This document shows positions 54,051 through 62,784 of a stretch of 64,000 nt of DNA, one piece after another. The stretch is from Paraburkholderia aspalathi (lineage in GTDB: Bacteria; Pseudomonadota; Gammaproteobacteria; Burkholderiales; Burkholderiaceae), in the NCBI RefSeq assembly GCF_900116445.1, contig NZ_FPBH01000018.1:124001-188000 (forward strand). The letters run 5' to 3'. A program made the position numbers and the translations under genes. The notes beneath the pieces are model-generated. The model did no database searches. It was not told where the DNA came from and worked only from the letters and a program-made list of their open reading frames with translations. The first letter of the stretch is position 1. Each line of letters starts with the position of its first letter.

Positions 54051-54476
54051 ATGAAGGTCCTCGATTTACAGTGTCCGCATGGCCATCGGTTCGAAGGCTG
54101 GTTTGCTTCGGCTGATGACTTCGAGTCGCAGCAGTCCCGCAAGCTCGTCGAATGTCCGATCTGCGGCGCGAACGAAGTGAGCCGTCTGCCGTCGGCGCCC
54201 CGACTGAATCTGTCGGGTGCGACCGAAGCGAAAGTCCCTGCGGATACGGGAGAAATGCAGGCGCGCGTCATGCGTGCCTTGCGCGAGGTACTGGAAAAGA
54301 CTGAGAACGTGGGTGACCGCTTCGCCGAGGAAGCACGGCGCATTCACTACAACGAAGCGCCTGCACGCAATATTCGCGGTGTCACGACACCGGAAGACGC
54401 GAAAGCTTTGGTCGAAGAAGGCATCGAAGTGATGCCGTTGCCGGTCCCGGCTGCCTTGAAGGAACCGCTGCAATAG
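54051..54476 (+). CDS. DUF1178 family protein
   Basis: A 141-residue soluble protein with an N-terminal zinc-ribbon-like domain: CPHGHRFEGWFAS and CPICGANEVSRLPSAPRL (two CxxC/CxxH pairs). The C-terminal half is helical (MRALREVLEKTENVG, FAEEARRIHYNEAP) and ends with a conserved EEGIEVMPLP. Function is unknown. It is the first gene of a run with two acyl-CoA dehydrogenases and two MaoC proteins. Confidence 0.92.
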   Translation: MKVLDLQCPHGHRFEGWFASADDFESQQSRKLVECPICGANEVSRLPSAPRLNLSGATEAKVPADTGEMQARVMRALREVLEKTENVGDRFAEEARRIHYNEAPARNIRGVTTPEDAKALVEEGIEVMPLPVPAALKEPLQ

Positions 54477-54524
54477 CGCAGTGGCTCACTGGCGGCGGGC
54501 GGTTGCGGCCAGGAGACACGACGC

Positions 54525-55721
54525 ATGAATCTGGACTATTCCCCCGCTGACGACGCATTCCGCGCCGACATCTGCGCCTGGCTCGAAGCGAATCTGCCTC
54601 GCGAGCTGAGCGACAAAGTACTCAACCACAAGCGTCTGAACCGCGAAGACTTCGCGGGTTGGCACAAGCTGCTCGGCACGCGCGGCTGGTCGGTCGTCGC
54701 GTGGCCGAAAGAATACGGCGGCCCGGGCTGGGACGCGACCCAACGGCATATCTGGGACGAAGAGTGCGCGCGTATCGGCGCGCCGTCCGTGCTGCCGTTC
54801 GGCGTCTCCATGGTGGCACCCGTGCTGATGAAGTACGGCAATGAGGCGCAGAAACGCCACTATTTGCCGCGCATTCTCGACGGCACGGACTGGTGGTGTC
54901 AGGGCTATTCCGAACCGGGCTCCGGTTCCGACCTGGCCTCGCTGCGCACCCGCGCCGAGCGCGTTGGCGATCACTACGTGGTCAACGGCCAGAAAACCTG
55001 GACCACGCTCGGCCAGTACGCCGACATGATGTTCTGCCTCGTGCGCACCGATAGCGGCGCGAAGAAACAGGAGGGCATCTCGTTCCTGCTGATCGACATG
55101 AAAACGCCCGGTATTACCGTGCGCCCGATCATCACGCTGGACGAAGAGCACGAAGTCAACGAAGTCTTTTTCGAAGACGTGAAAGTGCCGGTCGAGAATC
55201 TGGTCGGCGAAGAGAATCGTGGCTGGACCTACGCGAAGTACCTCCTCGGGCACGAGCGCACCGGTATTGCGCGCGTCGGGCAATCGAAGCGCGAACTGGT
55301 ATTCCTGAAACGCCTCGCGCTGGATCAGAAGAAGAACGGCAAGCCGTTGCTGCAAGATCCTGTATTCGCCGCGAAAGTCGCAAGTCTCGAGATCGAAATG
55401 ATGGCGCTCGAAGTTACCGTGCAACGTGTGGTCGCCAATGAAACGGGCGGGCGTGGGCCGGGTCCGGAAGCCTCGATGCTCAAGATCAAGGGCACGGAAG
55501 TGCAGCAGGCGCTGACTGAGCTGATGTTCGAAGCGGTCGGGCCGCTCGCCGCGCCATTCGACGTGCCATTCCTCGAAGGCGAACGCGAACATAGCCTCGC
55601 CGGTGACGATGACGCCGCGCCGCTGGCCGCGTACTACTTCAACTTCCGCAAGACGTCGATTTACGGCGGCTCGAACGAAATTCAAAAGAACATCATCGCG
55701 CAGATGATTCTCGGACTCTGA
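54525..55721 (+). CDS. Acyl-CoA dehydrogenase family protein
   Basis: A 398-residue FAD enzyme of the acyl-CoA dehydrogenase superfamily. The N-terminal helical domain has GWSVVAWPKEYGGPGWD; the middle beta domain has the flavin-contacting WWCQGYSEPGSGSDLASL and GQKTWTTLGQYADMMFC; the C-terminal domain ends KTSIYGGSNEIQKNIIAQMILGL. The YGGSNEIQ place holds Gly where MCAD has its catalytic Glu, as in several other subgroups. It lies 10 bases before a second acyl-CoA dehydrogenase of the shorter, partner type, suggesting a heteromeric enzyme (as for steroid-degrading FadE pairs). Substrate unknown. Confidence 0.92.
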   Translation: MNLDYSPADDAFRADICAWLEANLPRELSDKVLNHKRLNREDFAGWHKLLGTRGWSVVAWPKEYGGPGWDATQRHIWDEECARIGAPSVLPFGVSMVAPVLMKYGNEAQKRHYLPRILDGTDWWCQGYSEPGSGSDLASLRTRAERVGDHYVVNGQKTWTTLGQYADMMFCLVRTDSGAKKQEGISFLLIDMKTPGITVRPIITLDEEHEVNEVFFEDVKVPVENLVGEENRGWTYAKYLLGHERTGIARVGQSKRELVFLKRLALDQKKNGKPLLQDPVFAAKVASLEIEMMALEVTVQRVVANETGGRGPGPEASMLKIKGTEVQQALTELMFEAVGPLAAPFDVPFLEGEREHSLAGDDDAAPLAAYYFNFRKTSIYGGSNEIQKNIIAQMILGL

Positions 55722-55731
55722 GGAGCGGCGC

Positions 55732-56859
55732 ATGGACTTCACTTTCAACGACGAACAACAGCAATTCGCTGACGCGCTGCGCCGCTACCTTGACAAGAGC
55801 TACGGGTTCGAGGCGCGCCAGGCGATCGTGCGAACGGAAGCCGGTGTGTCGGACGCGCACTGGACAGCTTTCACCGAACTGGGCTTGACTGCGTTGCCGG
55901 TGCCGGAAGCCCAAGGTGGCTTCAACGGCAGCCCGATCGACATGCTGGTGGTCATGCAGGAGCTCGGGCGCGCTCTGGTGGTCGAGCCGTATTGGGCGAC
56001 CGCTGTGGGTATCGAGGCGCTGCGGCTGGCGGGCACCGGGCAGGGCGAAGACGCGTTGCTGCTCGAACGTGCGGCCCAGGGCGAGATCAAGCTGGCAGTG
56101 GCATTTCACGAGCCGCACGCTCGCTACGATCTGTTCGAGGTCGACACGGTTGCGAACGGTCAAGACAATCAGCAGACGTTGACCGGCACGAAATCGGTTG
56201 TGCTGCACGGTGCGCAAGCAGATTACTGGATCGTGCCGGCTCGGCTGAATGGCGAGATCACGCTTTTTGTCGTCGCCCGCGATGCGGCCGGCGTCAAAGT
56301 CACCGACTACCGCACAATCGACGGCCAGCGCGCCGCGACGCTCGAGTTCGATGGCACGCCTGCACGCCAGCTCGCCGGCAAACACTCGGGTGCCGCAGCG
56401 CTCGAGCACATTGCAGACTACGGCACGGTATTGCTGTGCGCGGAAGCGGTCGGCGCGCTAGACGCACTGAACCATGCAACGGGCGAGTACACCAAGACGC
56501 GCCAGCAGTTCGGCCAGCCGATCGCACGTTTCCAGGCGCTACAGCATCGCATGGTCGAGATGTTGATTCACGCCGAGCAGGCGCGTTCGATCACTTATCT
56601 CGCGGCCGTGCGTTACACCAGCGCAGACGCCGACGAACGTCGCCGCGCCGTCTCCGCAGCGAAGACGCGGGTCGGGCAGGCCGCCCGTTTCGTCGGTCAG
56701 CAGGCGGTGCAGTTGCACGGCGGCATGGGCGTCACGAACGAGGTCGCCGCGGCGCATCTGTTCAAACGCCTTGCTATCATCGAAACCACATTGGGCGATG
56801 TCGATCACCATCTCGCGCGCTTCGCCGCGCTGCCCGGTTTTGTCTCGACCGAAGCCTGA
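55732..56859 (+). CDS. Acyl-CoA dehydrogenase family protein, second subunit
   Basis: A 375-residue paralogue of the upstream gene. The N-terminus (DFTFNDEQQQFADALRRYLDK) and LGLTALPVPEAQGGFNGS are typical. The middle domain is divergent and lacks the clear flavin motif of the partner (no TEP-GSGSD-like block), while the C-terminal region has KTRQQFGQPIARFQALQHRMVEM and QLHGGMGVTNE. This asymmetry supports an alpha2beta2 complex in which one partner has lost catalytic parts. MaoC genes follow 35 bases later. Confidence 0.9.
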   Translation: MDFTFNDEQQQFADALRRYLDKSYGFEARQAIVRTEAGVSDAHWTAFTELGLTALPVPEAQGGFNGSPIDMLVVMQELGRALVVEPYWATAVGIEALRLAGTGQGEDALLLERAAQGEIKLAVAFHEPHARYDLFEVDTVANGQDNQQTLTGTKSVVLHGAQADYWIVPARLNGEITLFVVARDAAGVKVTDYRTIDGQRAATLEFDGTPARQLAGKHSGAAALEHIADYGTVLLCAEAVGALDALNHATGEYTKTRQQFGQPIARFQALQHRMVEMLIHAEQARSITYLAAVRYTSADADERRRAVSAAKTRVGQAARFVGQQAVQLHGGMGVTNEVAAAHLFKRLAIIETTLGDVDHHLARFAALPGFVSTEA

Positions 56860-56894
56860 TCAGCCGGTCGAATCGGATAAGAAAGAGGTGTGCG

Positions 56895-57353
56895 ATGGGT
56901 CTGAGTTACGAGGACATGGTAGTCGGCACGACTACAGAAATCGGCAAGCATACTTTCACGCGTGAAGAGATCGTCGAGTTCGCGGAGAAGTTCGATCCGC
57001 AGCCATTCCACGTGGACGACGCTGCAGCCGCAGCATCGCCGTTTCGCGGACTGGTCGCAAGCGGCTGGCATACCTGTTCGGTCATGATGGGCATGCTGGT
57101 GCGCAACGCGATCGCGGGTTCCACCTCGATGGGCTCGCCCGGTATCGACGAGATTCGCTGGCTGAAGCCGGTACGTGTCGGCGACACGATCACGATGATG
57201 AACGCGGTACTCGACAAACGTGTTTCGGAGAGTAAGCCGGATCGCGGCATCGTTTCGACGCAGTGGGAAGGCATCAACCAGCACGGCGAAACCGTGATTA
57301 CGGTGCGTTCGAAAGGTTTGTTCGGACTGCGCAATCCGGGCGCCGCGTCATGA
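56895..57353 (+). CDS. MaoC family dehydratase
   Basis: A 152-residue hot-dog-fold protein of the R-specific enoyl-CoA hydratase type. The catalytic region reads FAEKFDPQPFHVDDAAAAASPFRGLVASGWHT, with the Asp-His pair at about 34 and 39. It probably hydrates the enoyl-CoA made by the upstream dehydrogenases. I start at the ATG at 56895 with GAGG about 8 bases upstream; the long in-frame reading within the dehydrogenase gene is a shadow. The stop overlaps the next MaoC gene by 4 bases. Confidence 0.92.
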   Translation: MGLSYEDMVVGTTTEIGKHTFTREEIVEFAEKFDPQPFHVDDAAAAASPFRGLVASGWHTCSVMMGMLVRNAIAGSTSMGSPGIDEIRWLKPVRVGDTITMMNAVLDKRVSESKPDRGIVSTQWEGINQHGETVITVRSKGLFGLRNPGAAS

Positions 57354-57829
57354 CGGGCGGCAACGCGGTAGCCGCCGTAACGTTTGGAGACGCAGCGGCG
57401 TTGCGTGCGTTGATTGGCGCTGAGCCGCTCGTTAGCGACTGGCTGACGGTCGATCAGGCAAGCGTCGATCGTTTCGCTGAGGCCACCGGCGATCATCAGT
57501 GGATTCACGTCGACCCCGAACGGGCGCGGCGTGAGTCACCGTTTGGTGGGCCGGTCGCGCATGGGTTCATGACACTGTCGTTGATTCCGGCGTTGCTCGG
57601 CAAGACGGTGGCGCTTAAGCAGCGTATGGGCGTCAACTACGGATTGAATCGTGTGCGGTTCACGTCGCCGGTGCTGGTCGGCTCGCAGTTGCGCGCCCGG
57701 TTTGCGGTGGAATCCGTTACCGACGTCGACAACGGCGGTGTGCAGGTCGAGTGGAGTGTGACGCTGGAGCGGCAGGGCAGCGAGCGGCCGGTCTGCGTCG
57801 CGGAGTTCATTACGCGACACTATTTCTAA
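57350..57829 (+). CDS. MaoC family dehydratase, second copy
   Basis: A 159-residue hot-dog protein with the canonical hydratase-2 motif FAEATGDHQWIHVDPERA (Asp48, His53) followed by GGPVAHGFMTLSLIP. It overlaps the previous gene (ATGA). The two MaoC proteins are only distantly alike, so they may form a heterodimer or act on different chain lengths. Last gene of the block; a terminator follows. Confidence 0.92.
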   Translation: MTGGNAVAAVTFGDAAALRALIGAEPLVSDWLTVDQASVDRFAEATGDHQWIHVDPERARRESPFGGPVAHGFMTLSLIPALLGKTVALKQRMGVNYGLNRVRFTSPVLVGSQLRARFAVESVTDVDNGGVQVEWSVTLERQGSERPVCVAEFITRHYF

Positions 57830-57852
57830 CCGTTCACAGCCGACCGGGTGGC

Positions 57853-57893
57853 AAAAAAGCGCGAGTGGCAGTGATGCCGCCTCGCGCTTTTTT
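57853..57893. terminator. Bidirectional terminator between the MaoC genes and the GST gene
   Basis: A 13-bp stem AAAAAAGCGCGAG/CTCGCGCTTTTTT with a 15-base loop, T-rich on both strands, between convergent genes. Confidence 0.9.
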
Positions 57894-57978
57894 ATTTCGA
57901 TGCCTCAACAGATGGCAATGCCGCAGTCGTTGTCAATGCGAACGAGCGCGCCGATGCTATGGATCGGCGGCACGACGA

Positions 57979-58680
57979 CTACCGCTTCGCGTACTGCGTC
58001 GCGCCGAACAGCATCTCCTTAGCCTTGTCGTCCATGAGCGGCTTGCGGGCTGACGCCAGCACCTCGACACCGCGTACCACCGCCGGACGCGCGGCAATTT
58101 CTTCATGCCACCGCTTCACATTCGGGAGCGTATCCAGCTCGATGCCCTGGTTTTGCCACGAGCGCGTCCACGGAAATGCGGCGATGTCAGCGATCGTGTA
58201 GTCGTTGCCGGCCAGATATCGAGTCTTGCCGAGCTGCGTATCCATCACGCCATAGAGACGCCGCGTTTCGTTCGTGTAGCGATTGATTGCGTATTCGATC
58301 GGCTCCGGCGCGTAGATGCGGAAATGATGCGTTTGCCCAAGCATCGGACCGATGCCGCCCATCTGGAACATCAGCCACTGCAGGGTGGCATAGCGTGCGG
58401 CCGGATCAGTCGGCAGGAATTTGCCGGTTTTCTCCGCCAGATAAATCAGAATGGCACCCGATTCGAATAGCGCGAACGGCTTGCCGTCAGCGTCTTTAGG
58501 ACCTTCGGAATCGGTGATTGCCGGAATCTTGTTGTTCGGGCTAATCGCGAGGAACTCGGGTTTGAACTGGTCGCCCGCGCCGATATCGACGCCGTGCGCC
58601 GTGTACGCGAGGCCCGTTTCCTCGAGCATGATGTGAACCTTATGGCCGTTCGGGGTTGCCCAGCTATAGACGTCGATCAT
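57979..58680 (-). CDS. Nu-class glutathione transferase (YfcG/YghU-like disulfide reductase)
   Basis: A 233-residue GST-fold protein. The N-terminus MIDVYSWATPNGHKVHIMLEETGL, then ISPNNKIPAI and LFESGAILIYLAEKTGKF, closely follow E. coli YfcG. Nu-class members lack a catalytic Cys or Tyr, use the Thr/Asn of TPNGHK, and reduce disulfides with two bound glutathiones. GGAG sits about 5 bases before the ATG at 58680. It may be the last gene of the minus-strand acyl-CoA block, 128 bases after the acyl-CoA dehydrogenase gene. Confidence 0.9.
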   Translation of the reverse strand: MIDVYSWATPNGHKVHIMLEETGLAYTAHGVDIGAGDQFKPEFLAISPNNKIPAITDSEGPKDADGKPFALFESGAILIYLAEKTGKFLPTDPAARYATLQWLMFQMGGIGPMLGQTHHFRIYAPEPIEYAINRYTNETRRLYGVMDTQLGKTRYLAGNDYTIADIAAFPWTRSWQNQGIELDTLPNVKRWHEEIAARPAVVRGVEVLASARKPLMDDKAKEMLFGATQYAKR

Positions 58681-58808
58681 CCTGGCTCCTTCGTTTCGTG
58701 AAAGCGGCGCCACAATGGGCGCCGCTGTTGACGAAAATTAGAGCATAGATCGGCCAATGCTGCTGGCGGTGAACCCGCGCGCGGTCGGCTGCCGCCCCGA
58801 CCTCGATC

Positions 58809-60068
58809 TCAAACCCGCGTAATCGGCGTTTCCACTTGGGCCGCAGCACCCGCATCCATATAACGCGCCAGTTCGAGCTTTGCGATCGCGTTGCGGTGCA
58901 CTTCGTCGGGGCCATCGGCGAAGCGCAACGTTCGCGCGTTGGCGTACGCATACGCCAACGGGAAATCGTCGCTGACGCCGCCACCGCCGTGCGCCTGAAT
59001 CGCCCAGTCGATCACCTGGCATGCCATATTCGGCGCGACCACCTTGATCATGGCGATCTCGCCGCGCGCGCCCTTGTTGCCGACCGTGTCCATCATGTAC
59101 GCGGTCTTCAACGTCAGCAGGCGCGCCTGTTCGATCATGCAGCGCGCTTCGGCAATGCGCTCCTGCGTGACGCCTTGTGCGGAAACCGGCTTGCCGAAAG
59201 CGACGCGTTGCATGGAACGTTTGGCCATGAGTTCGAGCGCGCGCTCGGCGAGACCGATCAGGCGCATGCAGTGATGGATGCGTCCCGGTCCGAGGCGCCC
59301 TTGGGCGATTTCGAAGCCGCGCCCTTCGCCAAGCAGCATGTTGCTAGCCGGCACGCGCACGTTTTCGAGCGTGATTTCCATGTGGCCGTGTGGCGCGTCG
59401 TCATAGCCGAATACGGTGAGCGGGCGGTGCACGGTGATGCCTGTGGCATCGGCGGGAACGAGGATCATCGACTGCTGTGCATGACGCGGCGCCTCAGGAT
59501 CGGTCTTGCCCATCACGATGTAGACCTTGCAGCGCGGGTCCCCCGCACCGGATGACCACCACTTGTGGCCATTGATCACGTAGGTGTCGCCATCGCGCAC
59601 GATGCTCGTCTGGATATTGGTCGCGTCCGACGACGCCACCTCCGGCTCGGTCATCAGGAACGCCGAGCGGATCTGCCCTTGCAGCAGCGGTTCGAGCCAT
59701 TCGCGCTTGTTGTCGTCGCTGCCGTAGCGCTCGATCGTTTCCATGTTGCCGGTGTCGGGCGCATTGCAGTTGAATACTTCCGGCGCCCAGGGCACACGAC
59801 CCATGATCTCGCAGAGCGGTGCGTATTCAAGATTTGTCAGACCGGCGCCGCGTACCGATTCAGGCAGGAACAGGTTCCACAAACCCGCGTCGCGCGCTTT
59901 CTGTTTCAGTTGTTCGATCAGTTCGGTCGGCAGCCACGCGTTGCCGTTCTGACGGTTGCGCGCGATCTCGGCATAAAACGCCTGCTCATTCGGATAGATG
60001 TGCTCGTCGAAGAAGGCGAGCAGTTTCTCGCGCAGCGCCTGCACCTTCGGGGTGTAATCGAAATTCAT
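58809..60068 (-). CDS. ACAD11-type acyl-CoA dehydrogenase
   Basis: A 419-residue FAD enzyme. Middle-domain motifs are FLMTEPEVASSDATN and GHKWWSSGAG; later come QTSIVRDGDTYVIN and the C-terminal RFADGPDEVHRNAIAKLEL. In this ADGPDEVH block Asp replaces the usual catalytic Glu (YEGT in MCAD), a trait I associate with ACAD10/11-type enzymes. It lies next to an aminoglycoside-phosphotransferase-like kinase, matching the domain partners fused in human ACAD11. Start at 60068; the longer in-frame reading overlaps the kinase gene. Confidence 0.92.
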   Translation of the reverse strand: MNFDYTPKVQALREKLLAFFDEHIYPNEQAFYAEIARNRQNGNAWLPTELIEQLKQKARDAGLWNLFLPESVRGAGLTNLEYAPLCEIMGRVPWAPEVFNCNAPDTGNMETIERYGSDDNKREWLEPLLQGQIRSAFLMTEPEVASSDATNIQTSIVRDGDTYVINGHKWWSSGAGDPRCKVYIVMGKTDPEAPRHAQQSMILVPADATGITVHRPLTVFGYDDAPHGHMEITLENVRVPASNMLLGEGRGFEIAQGRLGPGRIHHCMRLIGLAERALELMAKRSMQRVAFGKPVSAQGVTQERIAEARCMIEQARLLTLKTAYMMDTVGNKGARGEIAMIKVVAPNMACQVIDWAIQAHGGGGVSDDFPLAYAYANARTLRFADGPDEVHRNAIAKLELARYMDAGAAAQVETPITRV

Positions 60069-60130
60069 GTATGACCTCGCGGATGACGAATGACGTTTGT
60101 TCAGGAACGCAATCTGGTGCGCCGATTTGC

Positions 60131-61237
60131 CTAACGTACTTTCTGCGCGTAGCGCCAGGCGAGTTCCGCCATCGGCTTCGCGCGACGGCCGGCATCGAGC
60201 GCCTGAGCGCTGGCCGCGGTGCCGTCGACTACACGCTTCATGATCCCTTGCAGGATCGCCGCGATGCGGAACATGTTGTACGCGAGATAGAAATTCCAGT
60301 CGCCGTGGATCTCGAAGCCGGTGCGCTTGCAATAGCGCTCGACGTACTGCGCTTCGTCGGGAATGCCGAGGGCCGCCCAGTCTAGGCCCGCAATGCCGCG
60401 GAATTGCGCCGGGTCGACGTGCCACGCCATGCAGTGATAGGCGAAATCGGCGAGCGGGTCGCCGAGCGTCGATAGTTCCCAGTCGAGTACGGCCAGTACG
60501 CGCGGCTCGGTGGGATGGAAGATCAGGTTGTCGAGCCGGTAGTCGCCATGCACGACCGAGGCGAGCTCGCCCGTTTCCGCCGGCATGTGTTGCGGCAGCC
60601 ATTCGATCAGACGCTGCATTGCGTCGATCGGTTCGGTTTCTGATGCGACGTACTGTTTGCTCCAACGGCCGATCTGGCGTGCGAAGTAATTGCCCGGTTT
60701 GCCGTAGTCGGCAAGACCGATTGCCGTGACGTCGACGCTATGCAGCGCGGCGATCACGCGATTCATTTCGTCGTAAATCGCCGCGCGCTCCGCAGGTGTC
60801 ATGCCGGGTAGAGACTGGTCCCACAGCACGCGGCCTTCGACGAACTCCATCACGTAAAACGCCCGGCCGATCACACTTTCGTCTTCGCACAAGGCGAGCA
60901 TGTTCGCGACCGGCACGTCAGTGTCGGCGAGCGCATGCATCACGCGGTATTCGCGTTCGACAGCGTGCGCCGAGGGCAGTAACTTCGCGGCTGGCCCGGG
61001 CTTCGCGCGCATCACGTACGAGCGCGACGGCGTGACGAGTTTGAAGGTGGGGTTCGACTGGCCGCCGGCGAATTGCTCCAACGTGAGTGGCCCGGCAAAG
61101 CCGTCGACATGCTGGCTTAGCCACGCGGCGAGCGCGTCGCTGTCGAAGCGTTGCCGCTCGTTGACCGGACGCGTGCCCTCGAAGGCCGAGTAATCCGGTT
61201 TCTGTTCTGGTTCGCCGGTCTGTGTGCCTTGCACCAT
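60131..61237 (-). CDS. APH-family small-molecule kinase (LvaA/ACAD11-kinase type)
   Basis: A 368-residue kinase-fold protein. The catalytic loop VHGDYRLDNLIFHP gives His230, Asp232 and Asn237; the metal-binding Asp252 lies in LDWELSTLGDP; FAGGQSNPTFKL is the N-lobe nucleotide region. It is unlikely to be an antibiotic resistance enzyme: this subgroup sits beside acyl-CoA dehydrogenases and phosphorylates hydroxyacyl-CoAs, as LvaA does in Pseudomonas putida levulinate use. The next gene is 62 bases away on the same strand. Confidence 0.9.
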   Translation of the reverse strand: MVQGTQTGEPEQKPDYSAFEGTRPVNERQRFDSDALAAWLSQHVDGFAGPLTLEQFAGGQSNPTFKLVTPSRSYVMRAKPGPAAKLLPSAHAVEREYRVMHALADTDVPVANMLALCEDESVIGRAFYVMEFVEGRVLWDQSLPGMTPAERAAIYDEMNRVIAALHSVDVTAIGLADYGKPGNYFARQIGRWSKQYVASETEPIDAMQRLIEWLPQHMPAETGELASVVHGDYRLDNLIFHPTEPRVLAVLDWELSTLGDPLADFAYHCMAWHVDPAQFRGIAGLDWAALGIPDEAQYVERYCKRTGFEIHGDWNFYLAYNMFRIAAILQGIMKRVVDGTAASAQALDAGRRAKPMAELAWRYAQKVR

Positions 61238-61257
61238 GTGTCTCCTCCAGTTCGGGT

Positions 61258-61974
61258 TCAGCTACGCTTGTATTGAATGAATTGTGCGTAGAGCATTTCC
61301 ATCGTGGTATTGCGAACGTCGCGATGGAGCGGCGACGGCGGTGAATAGTTGATCTCGCGCAGCACCCAGTCGCGTGGCTCGGCGCCGACGTCGAGCGCGT
61401 TGATGCAGCCGGTGGCCTGCGCCAGGTGGCCGAAGAAAGTACGGCCGCCGGCGGTGAGCGCGTGCGACAGAATCGCGCGATTTACGCCGCCGTGCAGTAC
61501 CATCAGCACGGTGTCCCACGACGTGTCCTCGCGCAACGCCTCCACCGCGGGCAACACGCGGTCGAACAACGCGCCGATGGTTTCGCCGTCGAGAAAGCGT
61601 GTGCTCTCCGGCACGATGCCGTCGAACACACCGAGAAATGCCGCTTCGATATCCTGCGGCGGAATGTTGCTGAGCTTGCCGCCGCGAATTTCCTGCCATG
61701 CCGGCTCGATGTCGAGCTCGATCTGCTGACCGGTCTCGGCCAATACGCGCTGCGCGGTTTCGACCGTGCGCGGCAAGCCGCTCACGATCACCCGATCGAA
61801 TCGGACCTGCTGCTCGGCGAATACGCGGCCTGCCGCGCTGGCCTGTTCGCGGCCGTTCGCATTCAACGGCACCGTTTCCGGATCGATCGCGCGGCCGCTG
61901 TCGTCGAAGTAGGTTGCGTCGCCGTGACGCATCAGGAAGATGCGGCGGCGTTTGGGGAGTTGATAGTCAGGCAT
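61258..61974 (-). CDS. Histidine phosphatase family protein
   Basis: A 238-residue phosphoglycerate-mutase-like phosphatase. The RHG catalytic motif is Arg16-His17-Gly18 in FLMRHGDATYF, and the second active-site His is in VLMVLHGGVNRAIL. The substrate is unknown. Its place directly between the enoyl-CoA hydratase gene and the APH-like kinase gene, with gaps near 20 bases, suggests that it acts on phosphorylated intermediates or sugars in the same pathway (inference). Confidence 0.9.
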   Translation of the reverse strand: MPDYQLPKRRRIFLMRHGDATYFDDSGRAIDPETVPLNANGREQASAAGRVFAEQQVRFDRVIVSGLPRTVETAQRVLAETGQQIELDIEPAWQEIRGGKLSNIPPQDIEAAFLGVFDGIVPESTRFLDGETIGALFDRVLPAVEALREDTSWDTVLMVLHGGVNRAILSHALTAGGRTFFGHLAQATGCINALDVGAEPRDWVLREINYSPPSPLHRDVRNTTMEMLYAQFIQYKRS

Positions 61975-61995
61975 CGTCCCTTCGTTCGCTTATGT

Positions 61996-62784
61996 TTACT
62001 TGTAGACCGGAGCGCGTTTTTCGAGGAAGGCTGAAATGCCTTCGAGACCGTCGCGATGGTGCAGTGAGGCGACGAAGCTGTCGCGTTCAGCGACCAGATG
62101 TTCAGCAAGCGGTTGTGCACCGGCCGCGCCGATGAGCCCTTTGATGCGCGCGACCGAATTCGGCGAAATCTTGCCGATCTCGTCGGCCCAGGCGACAGCG
62201 GTGTCGCGCACGGCGCCGGTCTTCGCTAGCTTGTTGACGACACCGAGATCGTAGAGACGCGAGGCGCCGATCGGTTTGCCTTCGATCAGCACTTCGGTTG
62301 CCAGTTGACGTGGCAGGGCTTGCGCGAGAAACCACGAGCCGCCGCCATCGGGCGTGAGACCGACGCGCGCATACGACATCACGAACTTGGCGTCTTCCGC
62401 GGCGACGATCAGATCGCACGCGAGTGCTAATGAAAATCCCGCGCCGGCAGCGGCGCCATCGACGGCGGCGATCACCGGCTTCGACGATAAACGCAGTGCC
62501 GAAATCCATTCGCCGAGCAGATCGATGCTTTCGGCCTGCACCGACGGATCTTTCGCGCGGTTTTCCAGCAGACGGTTCAGATTGCCGCCGGCACAAAAGA
62601 AGTTGTCGGCGCCGGTAATCACAACAGCGCGGATCGACGGATCGCGCTCCACCGATTCGAGCGCCTCGATGCCCGCGGCGTACATGTCCGGATGCAGCGC
62701 ATTGCGTGCGCCGGGGTTCGACAGCGTGAGGACCAGCGTCGATTCGCTTTCGGTCGGGCGTGAGGTCAGCAGTTCGGCGCTCAT
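61996..62784 (-). CDS. Enoyl-CoA hydratase/isomerase family protein
   Basis: A 262-residue crotonase-fold enzyme. Oxyanion-hole regions are ADNFFCAGGNLN and DGAAAGAGFSLALACD. The usual catalytic Glu pair of ECH1 is not obvious: the second position in VGLTPDGGGSWFLAQALP has Asp/Gly. Similar proteins are annotated as alternative oxepin-CoA hydrolases, which I could not confirm. Its ATG overlaps the stop of the upstream 3-hydroxyacyl-CoA dehydrogenase gene (ATGA). Confidence 0.9.
   Translation of the reverse strand: MSAELLTSRPTESESTLVLTLSNPGARNALHPDMYAAGIEALESVERDPSIRAVVITGADNFFCAGGNLNRLLENRAKDPSVQAESIDLLGEWISALRLSSKPVIAAVDGAAAGAGFSLALACDLIVAAEDAKFVMSYARVGLTPDGGGSWFLAQALPRQLATEVLIEGKPIGASRLYDLGVVNKLAKTGAVRDTAVAWADEIGKISPNSVARIKGLIGAAGAQPLAEHLVAERDSFVASLHHRDGLEGISAFLEKRAPVYK

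Noticed and set aside
60131..61237. Aminoglycoside resistance gene
   Set aside because: It has the APH fold, but the ACAD neighbour and the subgroup-like sequence point to hydroxyacyl-CoA kinase function.
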